In this document: one piece after another, positions 19,947-29,302 of the stretch
Position numbering within the stretch: the first letter of the stretch is position 1
Layout of the letters: the number at the start of each line of letters is the position of its first letter
Source: Modestobacter sp. VKM Ac-2977
GTDB lineage: Bacteria; Actinomycetota; Actinomycetes; Mycobacteriales; Geodermatophilaceae
DNA: 64,000 nt
Reading direction: 5' to 3'
Assembly (NCBI RefSeq): GCF_026968045.1
Contig: NZ_JAPVBQ010000001.1
Coordinates: forward strand, 943,238-1,007,237
Notes under the pieces: generated by a model
The model's input: only the letters and a program-made list of their open reading frames with translations
What the model was told of the DNA's origin: nothing
Databases searched by the model: none
Translations under genes and position numbers: made by a program

Positions 19947-20432
19947 ATGCGCGTCTTCCTCGGCACGGACCACGCCGGCCTCGAACTGAAGTCCCACCTG
20001 ATGCAGGCGCTCGCCGACGAGGGCTTCGAGCCGGTCGACTGCGGGGCCTTCGACTACGACCCGCAGGACGACTACCCGCCGTTCTGCTTCGAGGTGGGGG
20101 AGCGGGTCGTCACCGAGCCGGGCAGCCTCGGCATCGTCATCGGCGGCTCGGGCAACGGCGAGCAGATCGCCGCGAACAAGGTGCCCGGGGTCCGCGCGGC
20201 GCTGATCTGGAACGAGAGCACCGCCCAGCTGGCCCGCCAGCACAACGACGCCAACGTCGCCGCCGTGGGCAACCGCCAGCACAGCGTGGCGGAGGCGACC
20301 GCCCTGGTGCTGACCTACCTGCGTGAGCCGTTCAGCGGCGAGGAGCGGCACTCCCGCCGGATCGGTCTGCTCACCGAGTACGAGCAGAACCGGCAGCGTC
20401 CGGCCGGCGGGCTGCCCACCCGCACCCCGTGA
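19947..20432 (+). CDS. rpiB: Ribose-5-phosphate isomerase B
   Basis: Enzyme of 161 residues that interconverts ribose 5-phosphate and ribulose 5-phosphate in the pentose phosphate pathway. It opens RVFLGTDHAGLELKSHL, with the substrate-site Asp-His, and has IVIGGSGNGEQIAANKVPG, where the actinobacterial type uses Glu as base in place of the Cys of the E. coli form. RQHNDANVAAVGNR completes the phosphate site. ATG at 19947. It lies beside pepN and the reductase in M. tuberculosis too; here an accessory block of four genes separates them. Confidence 0.95.
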   Translation: MRVFLGTDHAGLELKSHLMQALADEGFEPVDCGAFDYDPQDDYPPFCFEVGERVVTEPGSLGIVIGGSGNGEQIAANKVPGVRAALIWNESTAQLARQHNDANVAAVGNRQHSVAEATALVLTYLREPFSGEERHSRRIGLLTEYEQNRQRPAGGLPTRTP

Positions 20433-20442
20433 GCAGGCGCCG

Positions 20443-21033
20443 GTGACCGGGGACGACCTGCGCGCCGCGGTCGCCGCGGTCCAGCAGGTGTTCGCCCGGG
20501 TGCCCGACGGTGCGGCGGCGGTGCCGACGCTGGGCACCGACGTCGTCGGCGTCGCCGCGCACATCACCTCCTGCCTGACCTGGTACGCCCAGGACCTGGT
20601 CGCCGGGCCGGTGGAGGTGAGCGCCTTCGACGTGGTCCGCCGGCCCGATGCCGATCTCGCCGAGACCTGCCAGCAGCTGGGTGCGGCGACCGAGGTGCTG
20701 GCCCGGGTGGTCGACGCCGCCGGCCCGGCCGAGCGCGGCGCGCACGACTGGGGCCTGGCCGACGCCTCGGGCTTCGCCGGGATGGGCTGTGCGGAGCTGC
20801 TGCTGCACACCGGCGACGTGGCGGCGGACCGCGAGCTGGACTGGACCCCGCCGTCCCCGCTGGCCGAGGCGACCCGGGCACGCCTCTTCCCGTGGGCGCC
20901 GGCCGACGCCGATCCGTGGGCGGCGCTGCTGTGGGCCACCGGCCGTGGCGAGCTGCCCGGCCGGGAGCCGGTCACCTCCTGGCGCTGGCACTGCGCCCCG
21001 CTGTCGGAGTGGGACGGCACCCAGCCAGCCTGA
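20443..21033 (+). CDS. DinB/maleylpyruvate isomerase-like (MDMPI) protein
   Basis: Protein of 196 residues with the four-helix DinB-like layout of mycothiol-dependent isomerase-type proteins: VVGVAAHITSCLTWYAQDLV in helix 2, GLADASGFAGMGCAELLLHTGDVA with a His in the metal-site position, and the C-terminal ATGRGELPGREPVTSWRWHCAPLSEW. No substrate can be given. GTG at 20443 sits 10 bases after rpiB, so it is probably in the rpiB operon. M. tuberculosis has a DNA glycosylase gene at this place, as I recall, so this gene is a replacement in the conserved order. Confidence 0.7.
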   Translation: MTGDDLRAAVAAVQQVFARVPDGAAAVPTLGTDVVGVAAHITSCLTWYAQDLVAGPVEVSAFDVVRRPDADLAETCQQLGAATEVLARVVDAAGPAERGAHDWGLADASGFAGMGCAELLLHTGDVAADRELDWTPPSPLAEATRARLFPWAPADADPWAALLWATGRGELPGREPVTSWRWHCAPLSEWDGTQPA

Positions 21034-21081
21034 GGACGCCCCCCGCTCGCGAGTTCGCGGCGACACCCTGCAGCGGGGCCG

Positions 21082-22323
21082 TCAGAAGGAGTCGGGGCAC
21101 CAGGGGGCGACCGGCCAGCCGAACGCCGTCGACGCCTGGGTCACTGCGCCCGGGCTGATCTCGGTCACCCGGCCGGCGGCCTGGAGCGAGGCGAGGGAGA
21201 CGCCGCCCAGGTAGACCGCGGCGAGCGCTTCGACGTCCAGCACCAGGTCCGGGTCGCGGTCGGTGCGGTCACTGTAAGCACCCGCCGGATGGCCCCAGAC
21301 GTGCCAGCGCCCGTCGTTCCAGTCACAGAACCGATCGCGCACCTCGAAGACCATGTCCAGCGGAGCCGGGTACCGGCGGGCGGACAGCGCGGCGCCCACG
21401 TCGACCAGCCGCACCCAGAGCGTGTCGACCGGGCGGGCGTGCCAGGCCCGGCCGTCGACCAGCAGGTGCGGCAGCGCATCGTCGGCAGGCCCCTGCGGGT
21501 ACTCGATCGTGCGCATCAGGTCGTGCGCGAGCAGGAAACGCCACAACGCGGCGTAGGCGGTCGGGCTGCTCGCCCGGACCTCCTCGACGGTCAGCGTGCC
21601 CTCCGGCTCGCTGGTGTCGGTCCAGGCCGCCCGCACCCGGTAGCTGGCGAACCCGGTGACCGTCCCGTCGGCCTCGGTGTGCAACGCCAGCTGGCGGGGC
21701 GGGCCGCCGGCGGCCAGGTCGGCGGAGTCGTGCAGCCGCCGTTCCCACCACCGGTCGTCGCGGGCCATGTTCCCCGGCACGAACCGGCGCACCCGCTCGT
21801 GCAGTGCCGCGGCCGCCGGGCGGAACTCCTCGACCTCCACCAGCCGCACGGTGCCGGTGCCGCAGTCGACGTCCGGGCGCAGGTGCAGCCGCTCGGTCAG
21901 CCCGGTCCAGCCGCCCCGCGAGGCGACCGGGGCGTACCCGAACCGGCCGTAGATCGGCCACTCGGCGGCCCACAGCGCCGCCACCGGCTCGCGGCCGGCC
22001 GCGTGCAACTCGCGCAACTGACGTCTCATGACCGCCGTCAGCACCCCGCGTCGCCGGTGGGTGGGGGAGACGGTCACCCAGGTGACGCCGGCGGTCGGCA
22101 CCACCGCCCCCGGCACGGTCATCTCCAGGCTGTAGATGCCGGCGGTGGCGGCCACCCGCTCGCCGTCGAACAGGGCGAGCGAGCGGTCCAGCTCGGCCGT
22201 CGGGGCCGGGGAGTCCATGTAGGGGCCGGCGTGGTCGTGGCCGAAGGTCGTGCGCATGCCGCGGACGAAGCGCGGCCACTCCTCGGCGGTGATCGGGCGG
22301 AGCTGGTCGGCGATGTCGGTCAC
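21082..22323 (-). CDS. GNAT family N-acetyltransferase, Eis-like
   Basis: Acetyltransferase of 413 residues with the three-part Eis architecture: an N-terminal GNAT domain, a second GNAT-like domain, and a C-terminal SCP2-like domain. The acetyl-CoA loop is WVTVSPTHRRRGVLTAVMRR near residue 80-100. The protein ends in Phe (PWCPDSF); Eis uses its C-terminal carboxylate as catalytic base. Relatives acetylate amines of aminoglycosides or proteins, but resistance cannot be claimed from sequence. GTG at 22323. It is transcribed alone, convergent to the MDMPI gene. Confidence 0.87.
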   Translation of the reverse strand: MTDIADQLRPITAEEWPRFVRGMRTTFGHDHAGPYMDSPAPTAELDRSLALFDGERVAATAGIYSLEMTVPGAVVPTAGVTWVTVSPTHRRRGVLTAVMRRQLRELHAAGREPVAALWAAEWPIYGRFGYAPVASRGGWTGLTERLHLRPDVDCGTGTVRLVEVEEFRPAAAALHERVRRFVPGNMARDDRWWERRLHDSADLAAGGPPRQLALHTEADGTVTGFASYRVRAAWTDTSEPEGTLTVEEVRASSPTAYAALWRFLLAHDLMRTIEYPQGPADDALPHLLVDGRAWHARPVDTLWVRLVDVGAALSARRYPAPLDMVFEVRDRFCDWNDGRWHVWGHPAGAYSDRTDRDPDLVLDVEALAAVYLGGVSLASLQAAGRVTEISPGAVTQASTAFGWPVAPWCPDSF

Positions 22324-22394
22324 GGGGCGTGTCTACCCGGCGGGGACGACGGTCGGCCAACCAGTTCCGCCCGTGCGCACCGCGCACCCGGGCC

Positions 22395-24605
22395 TCAGTG
22401 GCTGCTGGCCGGCAGCCAGCCCAGCCACCGCGGCAGCCACCAGGTCCGCTCGCCCAGCACCGCCATCGCCGCCGGCAGCAGCACCCCGCGGACCACGGTC
22501 GCGTCGATCAGCACCGCGACCGCCAGGCCCACCCCCAGCTGCTTGAACTCCAGCATCGACAGCGTCGCGAAGATGCTGAACACCGCCACCATGACCACCG
22601 CGGCGCTGGTGACCACGCCGGCCGAGCGGGAGACCCCGGTCGTCACCGCAAGCCGCAGCGGGATGCCCGCTTGGGCCGCCTCGCGGACCCGGGAGACCAC
22701 GAACACGTGGTAGTCCATCGACAGCCCGAAGAGGACCACGAACAGGAACAGCGGGATCCAGGAGACGATCGCCCCGGTGGAGGTGAAGCCGAGCAGGCCC
22801 TCGGCCCAGGTCGACTGGAAGACCAGCACCAGCACGCCGTAGGCGGCGCCCACCGACAGCAGGGTGAGGACGGCGGCGATCAGCGCCACCGCCAGCGACC
22901 GGAACGCCACGGTCAGCACGACGACGGTGAGCGCCAGCACGAACCCGATCACGATCGGCAGCCGCTGCGCCATCGTGTCGCCGAAGTCGACGTCCCCGGC
23001 GGTGGTCCCGGTGACCGCGGTGGTCGTGCCGGGCACCGAGCCCAGCGTGGCCGGCACCAGGTCCTCCCGCAGCTGGGTGAGCCCGGCCCGGGCCTCGTCG
23101 CTGCCGGCCGCACCGGCGCCCGCCACCGACAGCCGGGCGACCGTGCCGTCGGGGCTGACCTCGAGCTCGCCGGCCGCCGTGGCGTCCGGCAGCCGGGCGA
23201 CCAGCTCGTCGGCAGCGTCCTGGACGGCGGGCACGTCGAGCCGCTGCTCGTCGGTGCGCCAGACGACGACCTGGTCGGTGCTGCCTTCCTGAGGGAAGGC
23301 CGTGGCGATGGCGTCGTAGGCCCGGACCACGTCGCTGTCCCGGGAGAGCGCGTCGATGCCGGGGTTGGAGGTGGCCATGCCGATCGCCGGCGCGGCCACC
23401 GCCAGCAGCGTGGCCGCCCCCACCGCCAGCGAGGTCCGCGGCCGGGACACCACCCGCCGGACGACGGCGGACCAGACCCGGCTGTCGTCCGTGCGGCCCA
23501 CCAGCCGGCCCAGCAGCGGGACCCGCGGCCGCTCGATGCCCCGCCCCAGCAGCGCCAGCGTCGCCGGCAGCACGGTCAGGGAGCCGATCACCGACACCAG
23601 CACCACGAGGATCGTGCCGGTCGCGAACGAGGTGAACACCGGGCTCCCGGCCAGGTACATGCCCGCCATCGCCACCGCGACGGCGAGTCCGGAGGTGAGC
23701 ACGGCCCGCCCGGAGGTGGCCGCGGCCAGCTCGACGGCCAGCGCGGTGGGTGCGCCGTGGCGCCGTTCCTCCCGGGCCCGTCGGACGTAGAACAGCGCGT
23801 AGTCGACCCCGACGGCCATCCCGATCAGCAGCACGACGCTGGCGGTGCTGGCGTCGACCGGGGTCAGCTGGGACACGAGGGAGACCAGGCCCAGAGCGCC
23901 GCCCACGGCGGTGAGCCCCAGCAGCAGCGGCACTCCGGCGGCGAACAGGGCACCGAAGGCCACCAACAGGACCACCAGGGTCACCGGCAGGCTGAGCAGT
24001 TCCGCACGCAGGAAGTCCTCCTCCAGCTGCTCGCCGACGACGGCGTCCAGCGAGCTGCCGCCGGACTCGACGACCTGCAGCCCCGGGTGGTCGGCCTGCA
24101 CCCCGGCGACCGCGTCGAGCACCGGCCGCACCGCGTCGACGGCCGCATCGTCGGCGGCCGAGCCGGTGCGGTCCCCGACGTCGAGGGTCACCGGCACCAG
24201 CAGCGCCGTCCCGTCGGCGGAGGGGACCGGGTCACCGACGTCGGCCACCTCGTCGAGCCCGCTGACGGCGGCGGCGACGTCGGCGGCGGCCGCGGTGCCC
24301 TCGACGCCGATCACCGAGCCGTCGCGGGTCTGCACGAGCACCTGCTCGGTCGGCGGGTCGGGGAACCCAGCCCCGTCCAGGACGACGTCGGCCCGGCCGG
24401 ACTCACCGCTGCCGCTCTGCGCAGCGGTGAGCGTCTTCGTGCCCATGGCGCCGCCGATGACGACGGCCAGTGCGACGGCCAGCACCCAGAGCCCGAGCAC
24501 GGTCCAGCGGTGGGTGGCGCTCCACCGGGCCACCCGGACGGCGAACCCGTCCCGCGGGGGAGGTGGCGCGGTGGCGGGCAGGGTGGTCATCACGGGGACG
24601 CTCAC
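22395..24605 (-). CDS. MMPL family RND-type transporter
   Basis: Inner-membrane exporter of 736 residues with about 12 transmembrane segments in two repeated halves. Each half has a large extracytoplasmic loop (after TM1 and after TM7). Membrane motifs include GMAVGVDYALFYVRRAREE in TM4-5 and FGLSMDYHVFVVSRVREA in the second half; their Asp-Tyr pairs match the proton relay of MmpL proteins. The cargo could be lipids or drugs. GTG at 24605 has GGAAGG six bases upstream; an ATG five codons later is an alternative. It is divergent from the YjbR gene with about 180 bases between. Confidence 0.88.
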   Translation of the reverse strand: MSVPVMTTLPATAPPPPRDGFAVRVARWSATHRWTVLGLWVLAVALAVVIGGAMGTKTLTAAQSGSGESGRADVVLDGAGFPDPPTEQVLVQTRDGSVIGVEGTAAAADVAAAVSGLDEVADVGDPVPSADGTALLVPVTLDVGDRTGSAADDAAVDAVRPVLDAVAGVQADHPGLQVVESGGSSLDAVVGEQLEEDFLRAELLSLPVTLVVLLVAFGALFAAGVPLLLGLTAVGGALGLVSLVSQLTPVDASTASVVLLIGMAVGVDYALFYVRRAREERRHGAPTALAVELAAATSGRAVLTSGLAVAVAMAGMYLAGSPVFTSFATGTILVVLVSVIGSLTVLPATLALLGRGIERPRVPLLGRLVGRTDDSRVWSAVVRRVVSRPRTSLAVGAATLLAVAAPAIGMATSNPGIDALSRDSDVVRAYDAIATAFPQEGSTDQVVVWRTDEQRLDVPAVQDAADELVARLPDATAAGELEVSPDGTVARLSVAGAGAAGSDEARAGLTQLREDLVPATLGSVPGTTTAVTGTTAGDVDFGDTMAQRLPIVIGFVLALTVVVLTVAFRSLAVALIAAVLTLLSVGAAYGVLVLVFQSTWAEGLLGFTSTGAIVSWIPLFLFVVLFGLSMDYHVFVVSRVREAAQAGIPLRLAVTTGVSRSAGVVTSAAVVMVAVFSIFATLSMLEFKQLGVGLAVAVLIDATVVRGVLLPAAMAVLGERTWWLPRWLGWLPASSH

Positions 24606-24786
24606 GATGGGGCCTTCCAGCTCGGGCGCCGCAGAGGTGCGGCGTCGCTGGACCGAGCCTCGCGGCCCGAGATGATCATGTCGTTGCTGCTGGCCCCCCG
24701 AACGAGGTCGGGCTGGCACCATCTCGGTGGGCCGGTCAGCCCGACGAGGGCTGCGTCCTGTCGGTGGCCGGTGGCACCCTGCCGCC

Positions 24787-25134
24787 ATGGCAGCGACTTC
24801 CGACGACGTCCGGACGATCGCCCTGGCCCTGCCGGAGGCCACCGAGCGCCCGGCGTGGGACATGGCCTGCCTGCGGGTGCGCGACAAGGTCTTCGCGTCG
24901 ATGCCGCCGGCGGAGGAGTGGGTGGCGATCCGGCTGGCGCCCGGGGAGAACGCCGAGCTGGCTGCCGAGCGGCCGGGGGTGTTCTCGGTGCCGCACCACT
25001 ACCGCAACAGCAGCATGGTCGTCGTCCAGCTCGCGGCCGTGGACCGGGCGGAGCTGGCCGAGCTGCTCACCGATGCGTGGCGGCTGCGGGCACCTGCCCG
25101 GCTGCGAGCGGCCTTCGATGCCGCTGCCGGCTGA
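24787..25134 (+). CDS. MmcQ/YjbR family DNA-binding protein
   Basis: Small protein of 115 residues matching the MmcQ/YjbR (DUF419) fold: VRTIALALPEATERPAWDMACLRV near the start, KVFASMPPAEEWVAIRLAPGE in the middle, LTDAWRLRAPARLRAAF at the end. The family has a double-wing fold, and its DNA-binding role is inferred from structure. ATG at 24787 is the family-like start; the frame is open 20 codons upstream. It sits alone between the divergent MMPL gene and the convergent response regulator. Confidence 0.8.
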   Translation: MAATSDDVRTIALALPEATERPAWDMACLRVRDKVFASMPPAEEWVAIRLAPGENAELAAERPGVFSVPHHYRNSSMVVVQLAAVDRAELAELLTDAWRLRAPARLRAAFDAAAG

Positions 25135-25149
25135 ACCGGTGCGCCCCGC

Positions 25150-25794
25150 TCAGCTGCGCAGGTAGGCCAGGGTCGCCATCACCCGGCGGTGCTGGTCGTC
25201 GTCCTGGGACAGGCCGAGCTTGGCGAAGATGTGCTGGGTGTGCTTCTCCACGGCCCCTTGGGTGACGACCAGCTCGCGGGCGATCGCGGCGTTGGAGTGA
25301 CCCTCGGCGATCAGCCCCAGCACCTCCCGTTCGCGGGGGGAGAGCGAGCGCACCGGGTCGTCCCGCCGGCGCCGGGCGAACAGCTGGGCGACGACCTGCG
25401 GGTCGAGCACCGTGCCGCCGGCCACGACGTCGTCCAGAGCGGTGAGGAAGTGGTCCACCTGCGCGACCCGGTCCTTGAGCAGGTAGCCGACCCCGCCCGC
25501 GCCGTCGGCGAGCAGCTCGTCGGCGTAGGCCACCTCCACGTACTGGGAGAGCACCAGCACCGCAGTCCTCGGGACGGCGCGGCGCGCCTCGACCGCGGCC
25601 CGCAGCCCCTCGTCGGTGTGGGTCGGGGGCATCCGGACGTCGACGACGGCGACGTCCGGCCGGTGCTCGACGACGGCCCGCACCAGTGACGGCCCGTCGG
25701 CGACGGCGGCCACCACCTCGGTGCCCGCCTCGCCGAGCAACCGGACGAGGCCCTCACGGAGCAGCACCGAGTCCTCGGCCAGCACGACCCGCAT
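25150..25794 (-). CDS. NarL/LuxR-type response regulator
   Basis: Response regulator of 214 residues. The receiver domain (1-125) has phospho-acceptor Asp52 in VAVVDVRMPP, an acidic pair near residue 7-8 and Lys in YLLKDRV. A C-terminal LuxR helix-turn-helix (from about 150) has LSPREREVLGLIAEGHSNAAIARELVV and KHTQHIFAKLGL. It is transcribed with the histidine kinase 17 bases upstream, which should be its partner. ATG at 25794. The target genes are unknown. Confidence 0.92.
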   Translation of the reverse strand: MRVVLAEDSVLLREGLVRLLGEAGTEVVAAVADGPSLVRAVVEHRPDVAVVDVRMPPTHTDEGLRAAVEARRAVPRTAVLVLSQYVEVAYADELLADGAGGVGYLLKDRVAQVDHFLTALDDVVAGGTVLDPQVVAQLFARRRRDDPVRSLSPREREVLGLIAEGHSNAAIARELVVTQGAVEKHTQHIFAKLGLSQDDDQHRRVMATLAYLRS

Positions 25795-25811
25795 CCGGGG
25801 GCCGCCCCCGG

Positions 25812-27137
25812 TCACCGGCACGGCAGCTCGCCGATCAGCCGGGTCGGCCCGCCCCGCGGGCTGTCCACGGTCAGCACCCCGTCCACCGCGCGCAGCCGAT
25901 CGGTCAGCCCGGCCAGCCCGTGGCCGGGAGCCAGCACGGCACCGCCGCGGCCGTCGTCCTCGACGACCACCCGGAGCCGGTCGTCCTCGCAGACAACCGT
26001 CACCCGGCTCACCGTCGCCTCGCTGTGCTTGGCGACGTTCGCCAGCGCCTCGCTCACCAGGAAGTACGCGGAGTTCTCCACGGCCGGTGTCAGCCGCTGT
26101 CCCGGGGGGAGGGCGACGGCCAGCTCGACCGGCACGGGGGAGCGGGCGGCGAGGGCGGCGAGCGCGGCGGCCAGGCCGCGGTCGGCCAGCACCGGTGGGG
26201 CGATGCCGCGGGACAGTGCCCGCAGCTCCTCCAGCGTCTCCCTGGTCTGCGCCGCCGCCTCCTCCAGCGTCGCGCGGGCGCCGTCCGGGTCGCTGTCGAC
26301 CATCCGGCGGGCCCGGTGCAGGTCCATGCTCAGCCGGACGAGCCGCTGCTGGGGGCCGTCGTGGATGTCGCGCTCGAGGCGGCGCAGGGCGACGGCCTCG
26401 GCCGCCACGGCGGCGTCCCGGCCCTCCGACAGCCGGCCGATCTCGGCCTGGGTGGCGGCCCGGGAGGTCAGCAGAACCCGGCCGAGCTGCGCCTCGGCGA
26501 GGGCGCACCCCCGGACGACGGCCGGCAGGGTGAGCGCGAACAGCACCCCGATCGCGGTGTAGAGCAGCACCCGGTTGGTGGAGGTGTCGGCCAGCCCGAT
26601 GAGCTCGGGCAACGTGTAGTTCTCCGCCTGCCCCGACTCGTCGTAGGGGATCGACCAGTCCCACGTCATGGAGGTCAGACCGGCCAGGGCCATCGCCCAC
26701 CAGACGACCGTCACGACGAAGACCGGGATCGACACGGTGATGTGCAGCACGGCGTGCAGGACGTCGAGCCAGGACTGGGGGTCGCGCAGCGGGGTGATCA
26801 GGCGGCGCAGCAGCGGGGCATCCGGCTGCGTGCGCTGGTAGACCGGCCGGGGCAGTTCCCTCCGCAGGACGTCGGGCAGTTGCCTCCGCTCCAACGTCGC
26901 GAAGCCGCGGGCGACCAGCAGGGCCAGCACCAGGACCAGGAGCCCGATCCAGATGCCCAGGGTGACCACCCCGACGGTCAGCAGGGTGATCACCAGGACG
27001 AACGCGAAGATCGACAACCAGAAGTTGACCAGCACGTAGCCGGTGTCGATGCCGAGCTGGCGCCACCAGCCGCGCCGGGGCTCGTGCGCCACGGGGTGCC
27101 CGGCCCGAGCGGGCAGTTCGGCGGTGGTCGTCGTCAT
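25812..27137 (-). CDS. NarL-type sensor histidine kinase with putative-sensor membrane domain
   Basis: Membrane kinase of 441 residues. Residues about 30-220 hold four to five hydrophobic segments (including LSIFAFVLVITLLTVGVVTL) in the pattern of the actinobacterial putative-sensor domain. The HisKA_3 dimerisation helix follows with the phospho-His near residue 257 in LERDIHDGPQQRLVRLS. The ATPase domain has NVAKHSEAT (N box) and VVEDDGRGG (G1). ATG at 27137 is chosen because the membrane domain starts shortly after; the frame is open 58 codons further upstream. It forms an operon with the response regulator. Confidence 0.9.
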   Translation of the reverse strand: MTTTTAELPARAGHPVAHEPRRGWWRQLGIDTGYVLVNFWLSIFAFVLVITLLTVGVVTLGIWIGLLVLVLALLVARGFATLERRQLPDVLRRELPRPVYQRTQPDAPLLRRLITPLRDPQSWLDVLHAVLHITVSIPVFVVTVVWWAMALAGLTSMTWDWSIPYDESGQAENYTLPELIGLADTSTNRVLLYTAIGVLFALTLPAVVRGCALAEAQLGRVLLTSRAATQAEIGRLSEGRDAAVAAEAVALRRLERDIHDGPQQRLVRLSMDLHRARRMVDSDPDGARATLEEAAAQTRETLEELRALSRGIAPPVLADRGLAAALAALAARSPVPVELAVALPPGQRLTPAVENSAYFLVSEALANVAKHSEATVSRVTVVCEDDRLRVVVEDDGRGGAVLAPGHGLAGLTDRLRAVDGVLTVDSPRGGPTRLIGELPCR

Positions 27138-27398
27138 GCGGACCAGCCTGACCGGCGGTGACGCGCCGCCCCAGCCCGCTGGCTGGCCGGTGCGGACTCG
27201 GGTTGTCCCGACCTGTGCGCGCTCATCTCGGGCGCAGATGCTCCCGGCCCGCCCCGGCCGTGTCCAGGACGTCGACCCGAGCAGCGGGTTTCGCGCCGGC
27301 GGCGGACGCATCTACTGTCGGGGTGCCCCCGACCGTGTTCGTGCCCGCCCGCCCCGGGACCCCGGCTCCCTGGTGGCCGCGGGCACAGGAAGTAGCCG

Positions 27399-29195
27399 AT
27401 GCGCCGCACCGCAGTCCTCCCTCGTCCCGCTCGCGGTCCCGCCGTCCCGGCGCTCGCCCTGGTCACCGCGCTGGTGCTCGCCGGGTGCACCGGCTCGGAC
27501 GACGGGGACTCCGGCGGCTCGGCCGACTCGGGGGGCTCGGACGATCCCGCCGTCGCCGGGGCCGTGACCACGGCTCCGGATGCGGCGCGCACGCTCGTGC
27601 CCGACGCCGATCCGGTGGCCGCCGCCGTCTCGACCAGCCGGGCGCTGTACGAGAGCTCGGACGTGGCCGTCGTCGCCGGTGGCGGCGATGCGGACGCAGA
27701 GCTGCTGGGCGCGGTGGCGGCGGTGGGTCTCGGTGTGCCCCTGCTGCTGGGCTCCGACGACCCCGCCGACGTGCTCGGGGCGGAGCTGGACCGCCTCGGC
27801 GTGCAGACCGTGCTCGCCGTCGGCGACGCCGCCGCCGACCTGGTCCCCGGTGGCTCGGACGACGTCGACGTCGTGGCCGTCCCCGCCGACGCCGAGGCGC
27901 TGGCGGAGGCGACCGGCCTGGACCTCGCCGAGCCCACGACCGTGCCCGATGCGGAGCGGGCGGCTGCGGTGGCCGGGCTGGCGCCGGACGCGCTGCCGGT
28001 CCTGACGGCGGAGGCCCCGCCGGCCCCGGCGAGCCCCGCCGAGACGGCGGCCGAGGGCTCGGAGACCGCTGCGTCCGAGTCCGAGTCGTCGGAGACCGAG
28101 TCCGACGCGTCGGAGACCGAGCCGGCGGAGCCGACGGGGGAGCTGCCCGAGGTGCAGCGCCCCGAGGCGCTGGAGGACGTGGTCGTCCTCGCGAGCGGGG
28201 ACGCGCAGTCGTTGGCCGGGATCGCGACGGCCCGGGCCGCCGGTGCCGAGGTGCTGCTCACCGGCGGGGTGGTCGACCCGCGTGGGTCCGCGGAGGTCGT
28301 CGAGCGCCTCGCCACCGAGCCCACGGTCGTCGTGCTGGGTGCCGACCTGGCCGGGGCGCCGGGGATCGACTGGAAGCTGGACACCGTGGCCACCGGCACG
28401 CAGCTGCCCGGCGGTGGTCAGCTGCTGTTCCCCGAGCACACGCTGATCGCCCTCTACGGCATCCCTGGCAGCGGTGCCCTGGGCCTGTTGGGCGAGCAGG
28501 ACCTCCCCGGTGCCATCGCGCGGGCACAGCAGTACGCCGACGAGTACCGGCCGCTGGTGGACAACACCGTCGTCCCGACGTTCGAGATCATCGCTACGGT
28601 GGCCTCGGCCTCGGCCGGTCCGGACGGCAACTACTCCGCCGAGCAGGACGTCGAGACGCTGCGACCCTGGGTCGAGGCCGCCGGTGAGGCCGGTCTGTAC
28701 GTGGTGCTGGACCTCCAGCCGGGCCGTACCGACTTCCTCACCCAGGCCAAGCAGTACGAGCCGCTGCTGAAGCTGCCCTACGTCGGCCTGGCGCTGGACC
28801 CGGAGTGGAGGCTGAAGCCGGGTGAGGTGCACCTGCGCCAGATCGGTCAGGTCAACATCGACGAGGTCAACCAGGTGGTGACCTGGCTGGCCGACCTGGT
28901 CCGGGAGAACGACCTGCCGCAGAAGCTGCTGGTGCTGCACCAGTTCCAGGTGCGGATGATCGTCGACCGGGAGCGGCTGGACACCTCCCGTGACGAACTG
29001 GCGATCCTGGTGCACGTCGACGGGCAGGGCTCCCAGCCGGCCAAGCAGACCACCTGGGAGGTGCTGCACCGCGGCGCACCGGAGCCGCTGTACTGGGGCT
29101 GGAAGAACTTCATCGACGAGGACGAGCCGATGATCTCCCCCCAGGAGACGATCGAGACGGTGAAGCCGACCCCGGAACTGGTCACCTACCAGTAG
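27399..29195 (+). CDS. Large actinobacterial lipoprotein of unknown function
   Basis: Lipoprotein of 598 residues. ATG at 27399 has AGGAAG upstream. The signal ends in LVLAGC (lipobox), followed by a Ser/Gly/Asp linker. Residues about 75-190 alternate short beta and alpha stretches (VAVVAGGGDADAELLGAVAA) that recall the cell-wall-binding repeat 2 fold, split from a second such stretch (EDVVVLASGDAQSLAGIATA) by a very acidic Ser/Glu linker near 205-245. From about 330 to the end is a separate conserved-looking domain with YVVLDLQPGRTDFL and PYVGLALDPEWRLKPGE, possibly barrel-like. I do not recognise an enzyme motif. The two flanking two-component systems are on the other strand. Confidence 0.75.
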   Translation: MRRTAVLPRPARGPAVPALALVTALVLAGCTGSDDGDSGGSADSGGSDDPAVAGAVTTAPDAARTLVPDADPVAAAVSTSRALYESSDVAVVAGGGDADAELLGAVAAVGLGVPLLLGSDDPADVLGAELDRLGVQTVLAVGDAAADLVPGGSDDVDVVAVPADAEALAEATGLDLAEPTTVPDAERAAAVAGLAPDALPVLTAEAPPAPASPAETAAEGSETAASESESSETESDASETEPAEPTGELPEVQRPEALEDVVVLASGDAQSLAGIATARAAGAEVLLTGGVVDPRGSAEVVERLATEPTVVVLGADLAGAPGIDWKLDTVATGTQLPGGGQLLFPEHTLIALYGIPGSGALGLLGEQDLPGAIARAQQYADEYRPLVDNTVVPTFEIIATVASASAGPDGNYSAEQDVETLRPWVEAAGEAGLYVVLDLQPGRTDFLTQAKQYEPLLKLPYVGLALDPEWRLKPGEVHLRQIGQVNIDEVNQVVTWLADLVRENDLPQKLLVLHQFQVRMIVDRERLDTSRDELAILVHVDGQGSQPAKQTTWEVLHRGAPEPLYWGWKNFIDEDEPMISPQETIETVKPTPELVTYQ

Positions 29196-29302
29196 TCCGA
29201 CTCCTTCACTCTGTCGTAGCCCTCGGGCAGGATCGGCCGGGACGTCGCAGCGCGCCTCGTCCGGGGCCCACCAGGCGACGACGGAGAGCAGGAGTGCTTG
29301 CG

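Noticed and set aside
22329-25265. A 978-codon plus-strand frame across the MMPL gene
   Set aside because: Its Gln/His/Arg/Gly-rich content mirrors the MMPL coding strand; no start signal and no domain.
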